Source: Nostocoides japonicum T1-X7
GTDB taxonomy: Bacteria > Actinomycetota > Actinomycetes > Actinomycetales > Dermatophilaceae
DNA: 40,116 nt
Direction of reading: 5' to 3'
NCBI RefSeq assembly: GCF_001046855.1
Contig: NZ_HF570958.1
Span: 879,001 to 919,116 of the forward strand
The notes under the pieces are model-generated. The model saw nothing but the letters and a program-made list of their open reading frames with translations. It ran no database searches and was not told the DNA's origin. Shown piece by piece: positions 30,399 through 39,269 of the stretch (position 1 is its first letter; every line of letters starts with the position of its first letter). A program made the translations under genes and the position numbers.

Positions 30399-30615
30399 GG
30401 GGATATGCGACATCGATGGTCTTGTGGACGACGGGGGTGTAGCCGCTGCCGAGGCCGGCGACACGCACGCGGGCTGCCGGGACTCCTCCGGTGACGAACA
30501 CAGTCGTCCCCTGGGTGGAGGCGTCGACGGGCGCGAGCAGGGTGCGGGCCGGCGTCGTGCACGCGGCGAAGCCACCGAAGCTCTCGGTGCCCCACGTCGT
30601 CATCGTGATGTCCAT
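30376..30615 (-). CDS. whiB7 leader upstream ORF, 79 codons
   Basis: ATG at 30615 with AGGAGGGT 8 bases upstream opens a 79-codon frame with normal GC-rich codon use. It begins MDITMTTWGTESFGGFAACT and ends DVAYPRLGAPPV. It stops 24 bases before the terminator stem in the whiB7 leader. It is longer than the usual attenuator leader peptide, and the terminal Ala-Pro-Pro-Val is a potential slow site. It may be sensed for its translation rather than for its product, but a functional small protein is possible. No similarity was recognised. Confidence 0.65.
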   Translation of the reverse strand: MDITMTTWGTESFGGFAACTTPARTLLAPVDASTQGTTVFVTGGVPAARVRVAGLGSGYTPVVHKTIDVAYPRLGAPPV

Positions 30616-30683
30616 CAGGCCAACCCTCCTCGTCTGCTCTCGTCGGGACGGTCCACGGGTGTGGACCAACAGGTGCGCGTACG

Positions 30684-30723
30684 AGGTTACGCGCGCCGCG
30701 CGGCCGGCCGCAACGGAATTAAC
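30684..30723 (-). promoter_or_regulatory. Putative autoregulated whiB7 promoter
   Basis: Minus strand: AT-rich GTTAATTCCG (30723-30714) directly upstream of -35 TTGCGG (30713-30708), an 18-base spacer and -10 TAACCT (30689-30684, TANNNT). An AT-rich block at the upstream edge of the -35 is where the WhiB7 AT-hook is known to bind. The leader would be about 500 bases. Confidence 0.6.
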
Positions 30724-30755
30724 GCAAGAACTTGTGAGTATCTCGCATGGATTCG

Positions 30756-32906
30756 CTAATCCGTTGCGACAGAGCGCATTCCGAGCGCAGATTCGACATC
30801 TGATCCGCCGACGAGGGCGAGCACCTGTGGCCCGTAGAGGTCGAGCTTGCGCGCCCCGACCCCGCTGATCGCGCGCAGCTCGACGGCGTTCGAGGGCTCC
30901 TGCTCCGCGATGGCGGTGAGCGTCGCGTCGGTGAAGACGACGTATGCGGGGACCTGCGCCGCCTGCGCCTCGGCGAGCCGCCACGCCCGCAGCCGCTCGT
31001 AGGTCGCCTCGTCGTAGGTCGGTGGACAGGTGGCGCAGCGCCCCGTCTTCAGCTGACCGGCGTCGGTGAGCGGCGCGCCGCACGATCGGCAGGTGGCGGG
31101 CTTGCCCGCTCGCCCCGTGGACGTCCGGCCGCGCTCGGCGCGACGCGCGGACTTCGGCTGGCTGCGCGCCACGTCACCGAGCACGGGGGCGGCCGCGTCG
31201 AGGAAGCGGGAGGGACGGCGCGTGCCGCGAGCGCCGGGGGTGCGTGCCGTCGCATACGACATCTCGAGGAGATCCCTCGCCCGTGTCATCCCGACGTAGA
31301 GCAGCCGCCGCTCCTCCTCGATCGCCTCTGCGGTCTCCGCCATGGTGATCGGCAGGAGGCCGTCGGAGCAGCCGGCGAGGAAGACGACCGGCCACTCCAG
31401 GCCCTTGGCGGCGTGCAGCGAGGCGAGGGTGACGCCGTGGACGACGGGTGCGTGCTGGGCGGCGGTGCGCTCCTCGAGCTCGCGGACGAACTGGGGCAGC
31501 CGCGCGTCGGGCGTCGCGGTGGCGAGGTCGTCCGACAGGGCGGCCAGGGCGGCCAACGACTCCCACCGCTCGCGGGTGGCCCCGCCGGTCGTCGGCGCCT
31601 GCCGCGACCAGCCCGCGCCGACGAGGATGTCGCGGACGAGCTCCGGCAGGGGTCGGCTGCCGTCGTCGCTGCGCGCCTGGCCCCGCAGGAGCAGGATCGC
31701 GTCGCGCACCTCGCGGCGCTGGAAGAACCGCTCCCCGCCCCGGACGAGGTAGGGGATGTCGCGCTGGGACAGCGCCTGCTCGAACGCCTCGCTCTGCGCG
31801 TTGGTGCGGAACAGGACGGCGACGTCGGCGGCGTCGGTCCCCGCGCGAAGGAGCGTCTCGATGCGTTCGGCGACTCCCGCCGCCTCCGCGGGATCGTCAG
31901 GGTATGCCGTGAGCCGAGGTGGCTCCCCCGCCTCGCGCTGGGAGAGCAGCTCGACGCTCCCGCTGCGGCGAGCACCACCCGGCCCGGTCAGCAGGAGGTT
32001 GGCGCACCGGATGATCTGCGGGGTGGAGCGGTAGTTGCGGACGAGCCGCACGGTGGCCGCGCCCGGATGCGCCGAGGCGAAGTCGAGCAGGTGCCGCGGC
32101 GTCGCCCCGGTGAAGGAGTAGATCGTCTGGGCGGGGTCTCCGACGACGCACACCTCGTCGCGGCCGCCGAGCCACGTCACGAGGAGCCGCTGCTGGAGGG
32201 CGTTGACGTCCTGGTACTCGTCGACGACGAAGTGTCGGTACTGGTCGCGGACGGTCCTCGCGATGTCGTCGCGTTCCTGGAGCACCCCGATGGTGAGGAG
32301 GAGGACATCCTCGAAGTCGATGACGTGCCGCTCCCCCTTCACCTCCTCGTAGGCCGCGATGAGACGCGCCATGGCCGTGAGGTCCACACCGGGCGCCGTG
32401 CGGCCCTGGGCGCGGGCGCTCGCCGCATACGTCTCCGCGGTGAGGAGGGAGACCTTGGACCACTCGATCTCGGCGGTGAGGTCGCGCAGGCCGGTGCGGT
32501 CGAACTGCATCCGCAGCCGACCGGCCGCCTCCGCGACGGCGGACGCCTTCTGGGAGAGGACCTCCGGCGCCGCGCCTCCGACCGCCTGCGGCCAGAAGTA
32601 GTGCAGCTGACGGAGCGCCGCGGCGTGGAAGGTGCGGGCCTGGACGCCCCCCACCCCGAGATCGCGCAGCCGGGTGCGCATCTCGCCGGCGGCGCGGGCG
32701 GTGAAGGTGACGGCGAGGACGCGCTGCGGCTGATAGGTGCCCGAGAGCACGCCGTAGGCGATGCGGTGGGTGATGGCGCGCGTCTTGCCGGTGCCGGCCC
32801 CGGCGAGGACGCACATCGGGCCGGTCGGTCGCTCGGCGACGCGACGCTGCTCCGGGTCGAGCGCGTCGAGGACCGCGTCGGGGCGCGAGTGGGGCGGCGA
32901 GGACAT
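30756..32906 (-). CDS. uvrD2: UvrD2-type superfamily 1 DNA helicase
   Basis: This 716-residue 3'-5' helicase has a Q-motif (LDPEQRRVAE), Walker A LAGAGTGKTRAI, Walker B VVDEYQDVNALQQ, motif III GDPAQTIYSFTGA, LVRNYRST, LHAAKGLEWPVVFL and YVGMTRARDLL. The C-terminus has a tetracysteine zinc module (CRSCGAP and GRCATCPP) and then an HRDC domain (SNAVELRAISGVGARKLDLY). This is the architecture of mycobacterial UvrD2. The ATG at 32906 starts just before the Q-motif; an open frame continues upstream but is low-complexity. It is divergent from the mycoredoxin gene. Confidence 0.92.
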   Translation of the reverse strand: MSSPPHSRPDAVLDALDPEQRRVAERPTGPMCVLAGAGTGKTRAITHRIAYGVLSGTYQPQRVLAVTFTARAAGEMRTRLRDLGVGGVQARTFHAAALRQLHYFWPQAVGGAAPEVLSQKASAVAEAAGRLRMQFDRTGLRDLTAEIEWSKVSLLTAETYAASARAQGRTAPGVDLTAMARLIAAYEEVKGERHVIDFEDVLLLTIGVLQERDDIARTVRDQYRHFVVDEYQDVNALQQRLLVTWLGGRDEVCVVGDPAQTIYSFTGATPRHLLDFASAHPGAATVRLVRNYRSTPQIIRCANLLLTGPGGARRSGSVELLSQREAGEPPRLTAYPDDPAEAAGVAERIETLLRAGTDAADVAVLFRTNAQSEAFEQALSQRDIPYLVRGGERFFQRREVRDAILLLRGQARSDDGSRPLPELVRDILVGAGWSRQAPTTGGATRERWESLAALAALSDDLATATPDARLPQFVRELEERTAAQHAPVVHGVTLASLHAAKGLEWPVVFLAGCSDGLLPITMAETAEAIEEERRLLYVGMTRARDLLEMSYATARTPGARGTRRPSRFLDAAAPVLGDVARSQPKSARRAERGRTSTGRAGKPATCRSCGAPLTDAGQLKTGRCATCPPTYDEATYERLRAWRLAEAQAAQVPAYVVFTDATLTAIAEQEPSNAVELRAISGVGARKLDLYGPQVLALVGGSDVESALGMRSVATD

Positions 32907-32988
32907 CCGCTCGATCCTCTCACCGCCCACCGACGCCCGTCCGAGCGATCCCGTCGTCGTCGATCGCGGGTCGGTCGGCACACCGGTG

Positions 32989-33051
32989 GGAATGCCCGAT
33001 GTCGGCGGCGCGTTGCGATCGATGATCGCCGGGTCCTGCTCCCGGCATTCC
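32989..33051. promoter_or_regulatory. Inverted repeat in the uvrD2/mycoredoxin divergent region
   Basis: GGAATGCC (32989-32996) and its complement GGCATTCC (33044-33051), flanked by GGTG and ACC, lie in the 165-base gap between the divergent genes. They are 55 bases apart, too far for a simple operator, and could bring two sites together. No promoter hexamers were assigned. Confidence 0.25.
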
Positions 33052-33071
33052 ACCGACCGTCTAGGAGAGAC

Positions 33072-33329
33072 ATGTCCGTCGAGTCCCCGGCTCCCGGCTC
33101 CGTCACGATGTTCACCACCTCGTGGTGCGGGTACTGCCGACGCCTCAAGGCGCAGATGGACCGGGAGGGCGTCGCCTACTCCGAGGTGAACATCGAGGAG
33201 ACCCCTGACGCGGCGGACTTCGTCATGACCGTCAACGGCGGCAACCAGACGGTGCCGACCCTGCTGTTCCCCGACGGGTCCGTGGCGACGAACCCCTCGA
33301 TCAACGAGGTCAAGAAGCGCCTGGTCTAG
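33072..33329 (+). CDS. Mycoredoxin/glutaredoxin-like protein
   Basis: This 85-residue thioredoxin-fold protein has active site WCGYC (Cys19, Cys22), cis-Pro in TVPTLLF and NGGNQTVPT typical of actinobacterial mycoredoxins, which reduce mycothiol mixed disulfides. It is the syntenic homologue of Rv3198A (Mrx2-like). AGGAGA precedes the ATG. It is a single-gene transcript ended by a large nested hairpin. Confidence 0.9.
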   Translation: MSVESPAPGSVTMFTTSWCGYCRRLKAQMDREGVAYSEVNIEETPDAADFVMTVNGGNQTVPTLLFPDGSVATNPSINEVKKRLV

Positions 33330-33336
33330 CACCCGA

Positions 33337-33401
33337 TCGGCAGGTGCGGGGTTGTCGTGGTCTGCGGCGCGATCCGACCACGGAAAGCCCGCACCTGCCG
33401 A
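33337..33401. terminator. Nested bidirectional terminator
   Basis: The outer 14-bp arms TCGGCAGGTGCGGG (33337-33350) and CCCGCACCTGCCGA (33388-33401) enclose inner arms CGTGGTC (33356-33362) and GACCACG (33376-33382). The hairpin lies between convergent mycoredoxin and nudC and ends 26 bases before the nudC stop. Confidence 0.75.
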
Positions 33402-33427
33402 GCACCCGGGTCTTTCGGGGATCGACG

Positions 33428-34369
33428 TCAGGATCGACGGATCGCCACCTCGGGCGCGTCGATGGGCCCGCCGAACCAGTGCTCGATGAGGCGTCGGGCG
33501 ATCGACAGCCGTTGCGGGATGACGACCTCGCCGGCCCGCACGGCGCTCACGAGCTCCTCCCGGGTGAACCACCGGGCCGAGTCGATCTCCTCGGCCTGGA
33601 GGGCCATCGGGCCGAGGTCGGCACGCGCGGTGAAGCCGATCATCAGCGACGCGGGGAACGGCCACGGTTGGTCGCCGAGGTAGGTGACGTCGTGGACGAC
33701 GAGCCCGACCTCCTCGAGCACCTCGCGGGCCACCGCGGCCGCGAGTGACTCGCCCGGCTCGACGAAGCCCGCGAGGACCGACATGCCCACCGAGGTGAAC
33801 CCGGCCCCCCGGGCGAGGAGCAGTCGGTCGTCGTCGTCGACGACCGACATGATGACCGCGGGATCCGTCCGGGGGAAGTGCAGGCTGTCGTCGGCGCGGC
33901 ACCGCCGGACCCACCCCGCCTGGACGACCTCGGTCGGCGCGCCACAGCGGGGGCAGTGACCGTGCGTCGAGTGCCAGTTCCACAGGGCGAGCCCCGTCGC
34001 GAAGAGCAGTGCGTCGACGTCGCCGAGCTGGACACCGACCGACCGCAGCCCGCGCCAGCCCTCGGGCGCCCGGTCGTCGCCGGGTCCCGCGACGAGGACG
34101 TATGCCGTGCCACCGCTCTCCCCGAGGTAGGCGACGAGCCGCTCGCCGTCGCCGTAGCGTGGTGGTCGCAGGACGAGCCTCGGCCCGAGCGGTGCCGGAT
34201 CGTCGACTCGCTCCGCGATCGGGGCCAGACCACCCCGCAGCTCGAGGACCGCGGTCGTCTCGTCGGCGAGGAGCCGCTCGAGCAGTCCGCTCTCGGTCCG
34301 CCGCTCCGCGTGCCGGTCGAGGGCACCCGAGAAGACCAGTTCGGGCAGCGAATGTCCAGATCGGGGCAC
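33428..34369 (-). CDS. nudC: NAD(H) pyrophosphatase NudC
   Basis: This 313-residue NudC cleaves NADH to NMNH and AMP and can remove NAD caps from RNA. The Nudix box is GFVEPGESLAAAVAREVLEEVGL (residues 201-223), written here only as a landmark: Gly201, Glu207, then REVLEEVG. It is followed by the NADH-specificity motif QPWPFPAS (234-241). The zinc region has Cys139, Cys142 and Cys157; a fourth Cys at the expected CxxC position is missing (RRCRADD). The GTG at 34369 (AGGGTGGAGG upstream) gives the length I recall for the M. tuberculosis enzyme; a GTG at 34378 is in frame. It is divergent from the phosphotransferase gene with about 40 bases between. Confidence 0.9.
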   Translation of the reverse strand: MPRSGHSLPELVFSGALDRHAERRTESGLLERLLADETTAVLELRGGLAPIAERVDDPAPLGPRLVLRPPRYGDGERLVAYLGESGGTAYVLVAGPGDDRAPEGWRGLRSVGVQLGDVDALLFATGLALWNWHSTHGHCPRCGAPTEVVQAGWVRRCRADDSLHFPRTDPAVIMSVVDDDDRLLLARGAGFTSVGMSVLAGFVEPGESLAAAVAREVLEEVGLVVHDVTYLGDQPWPFPASLMIGFTARADLGPMALQAEEIDSARWFTREELVSAVRAGEVVIPQRLSIARRLIEHWFGGPIDAPEVAIRRS

Positions 34370-34411
34370 GGCCTCCACCCTACGGCGGGCGGATCGGCAT
34401 ACGGTGGCGGC

Positions 34412-35746
34412 GTGGAACGCAGCCCCTACGTCCTCGCCGCCCTCGCCAGCGTCGCCGTTCCCGGGCTCGACCCCACAGGTGTGGAGCCCATCCCCAGCGA
34501 GCCGGCCCACGAGTTCGACCTCGCCTTCGTCACCGACACCCAGGAGCGGCGCTGGGTGGTCCGGGCCCCGCGCACCCAGGCGGCTGCCGCTCGCATGGAG
34601 GAGAGCCTGCCGCTCCTCGGGCTCCTCGCGCGACGGCTGCCGTTCGGCATCCCGGCTCCCAGGGGCTTCGCGGCGATGAAGGAGGGCGGCCGGGCCTGCG
34701 TCTACCCGGCGCTCCCCGGTCACACCGTCGACTTCTCGGGTCTGCCGAGCGGGCGCGGCCTCGCCGTCGAGATCGGCCGGGCCATCGCCGCGGTGCACAA
34801 CGTCGACGCACGACTCTTCGACGAGGCGGGACTTCCGGCATACGACGCGGACACCTACCGGACCCGGCGGCTCGCCGACCTCGACCGGGCGGCCGGGACC
34901 GGTCGCGTCCCGAGCGCCCTCCTCGCCCGGTGGGAGCGGGCCCTCGAGGACGTCAACCTCTGGCGGTTCGCGCCCACTCCGGTCCACGGCGACCTGACGG
35001 GCGACCAGCTCCTCGTCGTCTTCGCCGACGAGGACGACGTGACGAGCGGGACGGTCAGGGGGATGACCGGCTGGGAGGACGCCAAGGTCGCCGACCCCGC
35101 CGACGACTTCGCCTACCTCGTCGCCGACGCCGACCCCGAGGCCTTGGAGACGGTCATGGAGGCGTATGCGCACACGCGCGTCGAGCGTCCCGACCCCAAC
35201 CTCCTCGTCCGGGCCCGGCTCGCCTCCGAGCTGTCCCTCCTCACCGCCCTCATGCACGCCATCTCCGCCGGGTTCGACGAGGCTGCCGACGCCCACGCCG
35301 CCGCGCTGCGCCGGCTCGACGAGGAGGTGCACGCCCACGAGGAGGCCGAGAACGACTACCGCCGGACGAGCCTGGAGCCGGTCGCCCCGGCCCGGCGCAG
35401 CGTCCCCCCGCCACCGGTCGTCGAGGAGGAATGGGACGAAGGCGACGAGACCGAGCTCGTGCCGGTGACCGGCAGCGCGGACACCGGCGATGACGACACC
35501 GTCGGCGGCGCGGACAGTGGTGAGGCTGCCGTCGGTGACGACACCGGCAGCGCGGACGCCGGCGGAAGGGCCGACACCGAGCTCATCGATCCCTTCGGCG
35601 ATCTCGGCGAGGACGACCCGGACGGCGTTGCACCGGGCGAGACGACCGAGGGCGAGACGACCGAGGGGCCCGACGACGATGCGCGGCGCGACGGGCCGCA
35701 GGAGCCTGATGACGGCGATGAACGGCCCGTCAGGCGCCTCGGATGA
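34412..35746 (+). CDS. APH-like phosphotransferase with acidic C-terminal tail
   Basis: This 444-residue protein has a kinase-like core of the aminoglycoside/macrolide phosphotransferase type in residues 1-300. RRWVVRAPRTQAAAARMEES carries the ATP-site region, GRAIAAVHNVDARLF precedes the catalytic loop PVHGDLTGDQLLV (about 190-202), and GWEDAKVADPADDFAYLV has the second metal Asp. After residue 330 a tail rich in Asp, Glu, Gly and Pro (EEEWDEGDETELV, GDDDTVGG) is probably disordered. Similar proteins sit beside adnAB in other actinobacteria. Whether it modifies an antibiotic or a metabolite cannot be said. Its 3' end overlaps adnB by 17 bases, convergently. Confidence 0.82.
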   Translation: MERSPYVLAALASVAVPGLDPTGVEPIPSEPAHEFDLAFVTDTQERRWVVRAPRTQAAAARMEESLPLLGLLARRLPFGIPAPRGFAAMKEGGRACVYPALPGHTVDFSGLPSGRGLAVEIGRAIAAVHNVDARLFDEAGLPAYDADTYRTRRLADLDRAAGTGRVPSALLARWERALEDVNLWRFAPTPVHGDLTGDQLLVVFADEDDVTSGTVRGMTGWEDAKVADPADDFAYLVADADPEALETVMEAYAHTRVERPDPNLLVRARLASELSLLTALMHAISAGFDEAADAHAAALRRLDEEVHAHEEAENDYRRTSLEPVAPARRSVPPPPVVEEEWDEGDETELVPVTGSADTGDDDTVGGADSGEAAVGDDTGSADAGGRADTELIDPFGDLGEDDPDGVAPGETTEGETTEGPDDDARRDGPQEPDDGDERPVRRLG

Positions 35747-38700
35747 CGGCGCTGATGTCGGCGAGGGACGGCAGGTCGGGGTAGACGGTATCCCCTGTCG
35801 CGGCGTAGAAGAACGCGCCCCGCACCTGGCCGGGCGCCAGCCCGTGTAGCCGGGCGAAGGCCAGCGCGTAGGCGCCGAGCTGGAGCGAGCGGACCCGGGC
35901 ATCCCGTCCCGTCGGTGGCGGCCCGGTCTTCCAGTCGACGACGACGCAGCGCTCCTCGCCGTCGGGACCGGGCGGCTCGGCGAACACGGCGTCGATCCGG
36001 CCTCGAACGGCGACGCCGTCGATGACCGTCTCGATGCTCGTCTCGACCTCGAGCGGGGTCATCGACGCCCACGGGCTCGCGAGGAAGCGCGCCGTGAGCT
36101 CCTCGAGGTGCCCCGTGTCGCCGGCGTCCTCGTCGGCGCTGCCCGGCAGGTCGAGGATGTCGACGATCGCCGCGCGGGAGTAGTGCTCCTCGACCCAGGC
36201 GTGGAAGGCGGTCCCGCGCCGAGCCGACCGGGCCGGGGCCGTGGGGACCGGGCGACGCACGGACAGGGCGTAGGCGTCCGGATCCGTGGCGAGGGCGACG
36301 AGGGACGACGTCGACAGGTGTCTCGGCAGGTCGACGACGGCCGGACCGGGCTCGCGTCGTCGGGCACGTTCGGCGAGGAGGAGGTCGATCTCCCGTCCGA
36401 GCCGGTCCTCCGCGCCGGTCCCGTTCTCCGGTCCCGGCCGGATCTCGCCCTCGTGTCGGTCACCCCGGCCGAGCCCGTTCCCAGGGCCGAGCCGGTTCTC
36501 CGGGTGAGACTCGTCCTCCTGGCCGGATGCCGTCGCCGACCCGGTCCGGAATGACGGGTCGACCCCGGGTCGGACCGAGCCGGGGTCGGTCTCCATGACC
36601 GACCGGATGCGCTCCGCGGAGGCCGCGATGACGACGCGACGGTCGCGGACCGGCTCGCTCGGCCAGGCGACGACCCGGCCCACGTCGGCGGCCGGGTTGA
36701 CGACGTCCTCGCCCGAGGTCGGCGGCAGGTCGGCCCACGCGTCGCGACGGACCGGGAGGTCGGCGGCCTCGCATACCTCGAGGAGGAACCGGCTCGTGAC
36801 CCGCGGCGTCGACTGGGTCCCCCACACGTGGGCGCTGAGCAGCATCGCCCGTCGGGCCCGCGTGAAGGCGACGTAGGCGAGACGGCGCTCCTCCTCGACC
36901 CCGAAGGCGCCGTTGTCCTCGACGAACCGGGTGACCCGCCGGTGGACGTCGTTGAGGTCGACCGCCGCCTCCCAGTCGAGGACCGGAAGACCGTCGCGGT
37001 CCCCGCGCAGGGCATACGGGATGCCGCCGTCGGCCAGCGGGCCGATCCAGCCCCGGTCGGCCGCCGGCCGATGGGTCCACTGGCCCCCGTCGACCCTCGT
37101 CGAGCTGCCCTGGTGGGCGGGGAAGGAGGCCTCGACGAGCCCCGGGACGGCGACGACGTCCCACTCCAGCCCCTTGGCCGAGTGGACGGTGAGGATCTGC
37201 ACCGCCCCCGCGACGGGCTCGAGGTACGTCTTGTCGAGGGCTCGCTCCTGGACGTATGCGAGCTCCAGCCCCCGCTCCCGGGTGAGTGCCGCCTCGAGCC
37301 AGGCGAGGAAGCCGGGCAGCGTCGGCCGGTCCGCGCTCGAGGCGAACCCGTCGGCGACGTCGGCGAAGGCGTCGAGATGGGCCCGTGCCGTCGCGGGCGT
37401 GTACTCGTGCCGGGCGAGCACCTCGATGTCGAGGCCGAGGGCGCGCTCGGCCTCCCCGACGAGCTCCCCGAGGCCGAGCCCGGCGAGGTCGCGCAACCGC
37501 TGGACGACCCGGCCGAGCCCCTCGAGCCGCTCGAGGGCGACCGGACCGAGGCGCTGGCCGTCGGCGCCGACCCAATCCGGTGGCGGAAGGTCGGTGAGCG
37601 CCTCGACGAGACTCGGCCCGTCGGAGCTGTCGAGGGCGAGGTCGGTGCCGCGCCGGTCGTCGTCGGGGTCGCCGGACGGGGCGCCGAGCCGAGGGCGGGT
37701 GTCGACACGCTGCCGGGAGCGGGCCCACGCGGCGAGGCCGTCGAGGTCCGCGGCGCCGAGGCGGACGAGCGGGCCGGTGAGCAGCCGCATGAGCTGGTCG
37801 CCGCGGGAGGGGTCGGCGACGACGTGGAGGAGCGCGACGAGGTCGGACACCTCCGGGGTCGTGAGGAGGCCACCGAGGCCGAGCACCTCGTAGGGGATCC
37901 CACGCTCCTCGAGGGCGTCCATGACCGGTCCGAACTGCGACCGCCTGCGGCACAGGACGGCGGCGCTGGCGCCGGGGTCTCGCCGATGGTGCTCGGCGAT
38001 CCAGCCCGCGACGTACTCCGCCTCCTCGACGTCGGTGGCCAGCCGCGCGACGCGCACCTCCCCCGGACCGGCACCGGCCCGAGCGGCGAGCACGAGGTCG
38101 GAGGAGGCCAGGGGCTCGGCGACCCGGTTCGCGACGTCGAGGACGGCCCGGTCGTTGCGCCAGCTCGTCGACAGCGTGAGTCGCGCGTTGTCCGCGACAC
38201 CGAAGACGCGGGGGAACCGGCGCAGCGTCGTCGCGCTCGCTCCCCGCCACCCGTAGATCGACTGGTTGGGATCGCCGACGGCGACGACGGGCAGGGGGTC
38301 GGCCGGGTCGCCGAAGAGGGCCCGGAGCAGCTCGAGCTGAGCCTCGGAGGTGTCCTGGAACTCGTCGAGGAGCACGGCCCGGAACCGCTGTCGCTCGATC
38401 GCGCCGACCTGCGGGACGTCGACCGCGAGGCGGGCCGCGAGCGCCATCTGGTCGGCGAAGTCCATCGCGTCGTGGCGACGCTTGAGCTGGTCGTACCGCC
38501 GGACGACGGGCAGGACCGCGCGGCGCTCGGTGAGGCGGGCGCGCATGTCCCGCGCCTCCTTCTGCGCGCCCCGGCCCGGCGGCAGCGCGTCGAGCCGGCC
38601 GACGATGCGGTCGATCTCCGCCTCGACCTCCTCGACGGTCCGCAGGTGCTCCGCGAGCTGACCCGCCATGTGGAGGACGGCGTTCGTCACCGTCGACGCG

Positions 38701-39269
38701 GCCTTGTCGACCACCTCCATCGGGCCGTCGTAGGTCGACACCGCCTCCGAGGCGTACTGCCACGCGGCCGCCTCGGTGAGCAGCCGCGAGTCGGGCTCCC
38801 GCCCGAGGAGGAGGCCGTGGTCGCGGACGAGGCGCCCCGCATACGCGTGATAGGTCGACACCGTGACGCCCGAGCCGAGCGCCTCGACGTCCTCCTCGAC
38901 GCGCGGCTGCCACAGGCCGGCGGCCCGCAGCGCGGCAAGGCGGCGCCCGACACGATCGGCGAGCTCACCCGCCGCCTTGCGGGTGAAGGTCAGCCCGAGG
39001 ACCTCGTCGGGCTCGACGAACCCGTTGGCGACGAGCCAGACGACCCGGGCGGCCATCGTCTCGGTCTTGCCCGACCCGGCGCCGGCGACGACGAGGGCGG
39101 GGCGGAGCGGAGCCTCGATGACGGCCCTCTGCTCCGGCGTCGGAGGGTGGGTGCCCACGGCGGCGGCGATGGCGTCGGCCGTGAACCGCGGCCCGCTCGG
39201 TCGCGGCGCTCGCGGCAGCGGCCCGTATGCGGAATCCCTGCCGGCCATCGTCGTGGTCGTGTCCGTCAC
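35730..39269 (-). CDS. adnB: AdnB: UvrD-like helicase-nuclease subunit
   Basis: This 1179-residue subunit is the partner of AdnA in the actinobacterial double-strand-break resection motor-nuclease. The N-terminal SF1 motor has PTPEQRAVIEAP, Walker A VVAGAGSGKTETMAARVVWL, LTFTRKAAGELADRV, Walker B LLDEFQDTSEAQLELL, GDPNQSIYGWRGAS, VHSAKGLEWDVVAV and YVAFTRARRA. A Gly/Glu-rich unconserved linker (around GPGNGLGRGDRHEGEIRP) leads to the C-terminal RecB-type nuclease: CVVVDWKTGPPPTGRD with catalytic Asp and Lys, and LQLGAYALAFARLHG. The GTG start overlaps the AdnA stop (GTGA). Confidence 0.92.
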   Translation of the reverse strand: MTDTTTTMAGRDSAYGPLPRAPRPSGPRFTADAIAAAVGTHPPTPEQRAVIEAPLRPALVVAGAGSGKTETMAARVVWLVANGFVEPDEVLGLTFTRKAAGELADRVGRRLAALRAAGLWQPRVEEDVEALGSGVTVSTYHAYAGRLVRDHGLLLGREPDSRLLTEAAAWQYASEAVSTYDGPMEVVDKAASTVTNAVLHMAGQLAEHLRTVEEVEAEIDRIVGRLDALPPGRGAQKEARDMRARLTERRAVLPVVRRYDQLKRRHDAMDFADQMALAARLAVDVPQVGAIERQRFRAVLLDEFQDTSEAQLELLRALFGDPADPLPVVAVGDPNQSIYGWRGASATTLRRFPRVFGVADNARLTLSTSWRNDRAVLDVANRVAEPLASSDLVLAARAGAGPGEVRVARLATDVEEAEYVAGWIAEHHRRDPGASAAVLCRRRSQFGPVMDALEERGIPYEVLGLGGLLTTPEVSDLVALLHVVADPSRGDQLMRLLTGPLVRLGAADLDGLAAWARSRQRVDTRPRLGAPSGDPDDDRRGTDLALDSSDGPSLVEALTDLPPPDWVGADGQRLGPVALERLEGLGRVVQRLRDLAGLGLGELVGEAERALGLDIEVLARHEYTPATARAHLDAFADVADGFASSADRPTLPGFLAWLEAALTRERGLELAYVQERALDKTYLEPVAGAVQILTVHSAKGLEWDVVAVPGLVEASFPAHQGSSTRVDGGQWTHRPAADRGWIGPLADGGIPYALRGDRDGLPVLDWEAAVDLNDVHRRVTRFVEDNGAFGVEEERRLAYVAFTRARRAMLLSAHVWGTQSTPRVTSRFLLEVCEAADLPVRRDAWADLPPTSGEDVVNPAADVGRVVAWPSEPVRDRRVVIAASAERIRSVMETDPGSVRPGVDPSFRTGSATASGQEDESHPENRLGPGNGLGRGDRHEGEIRPGPENGTGAEDRLGREIDLLLAERARRREPGPAVVDLPRHLSTSSLVALATDPDAYALSVRRPVPTAPARSARRGTAFHAWVEEHYSRAAIVDILDLPGSADEDAGDTGHLEELTARFLASPWASMTPLEVETSIETVIDGVAVRGRIDAVFAEPPGPDGEERCVVVDWKTGPPPTGRDARVRSLQLGAYALAFARLHGLAPGQVRGAFFYAATGDTVYPDLPSLADISAVIRGA

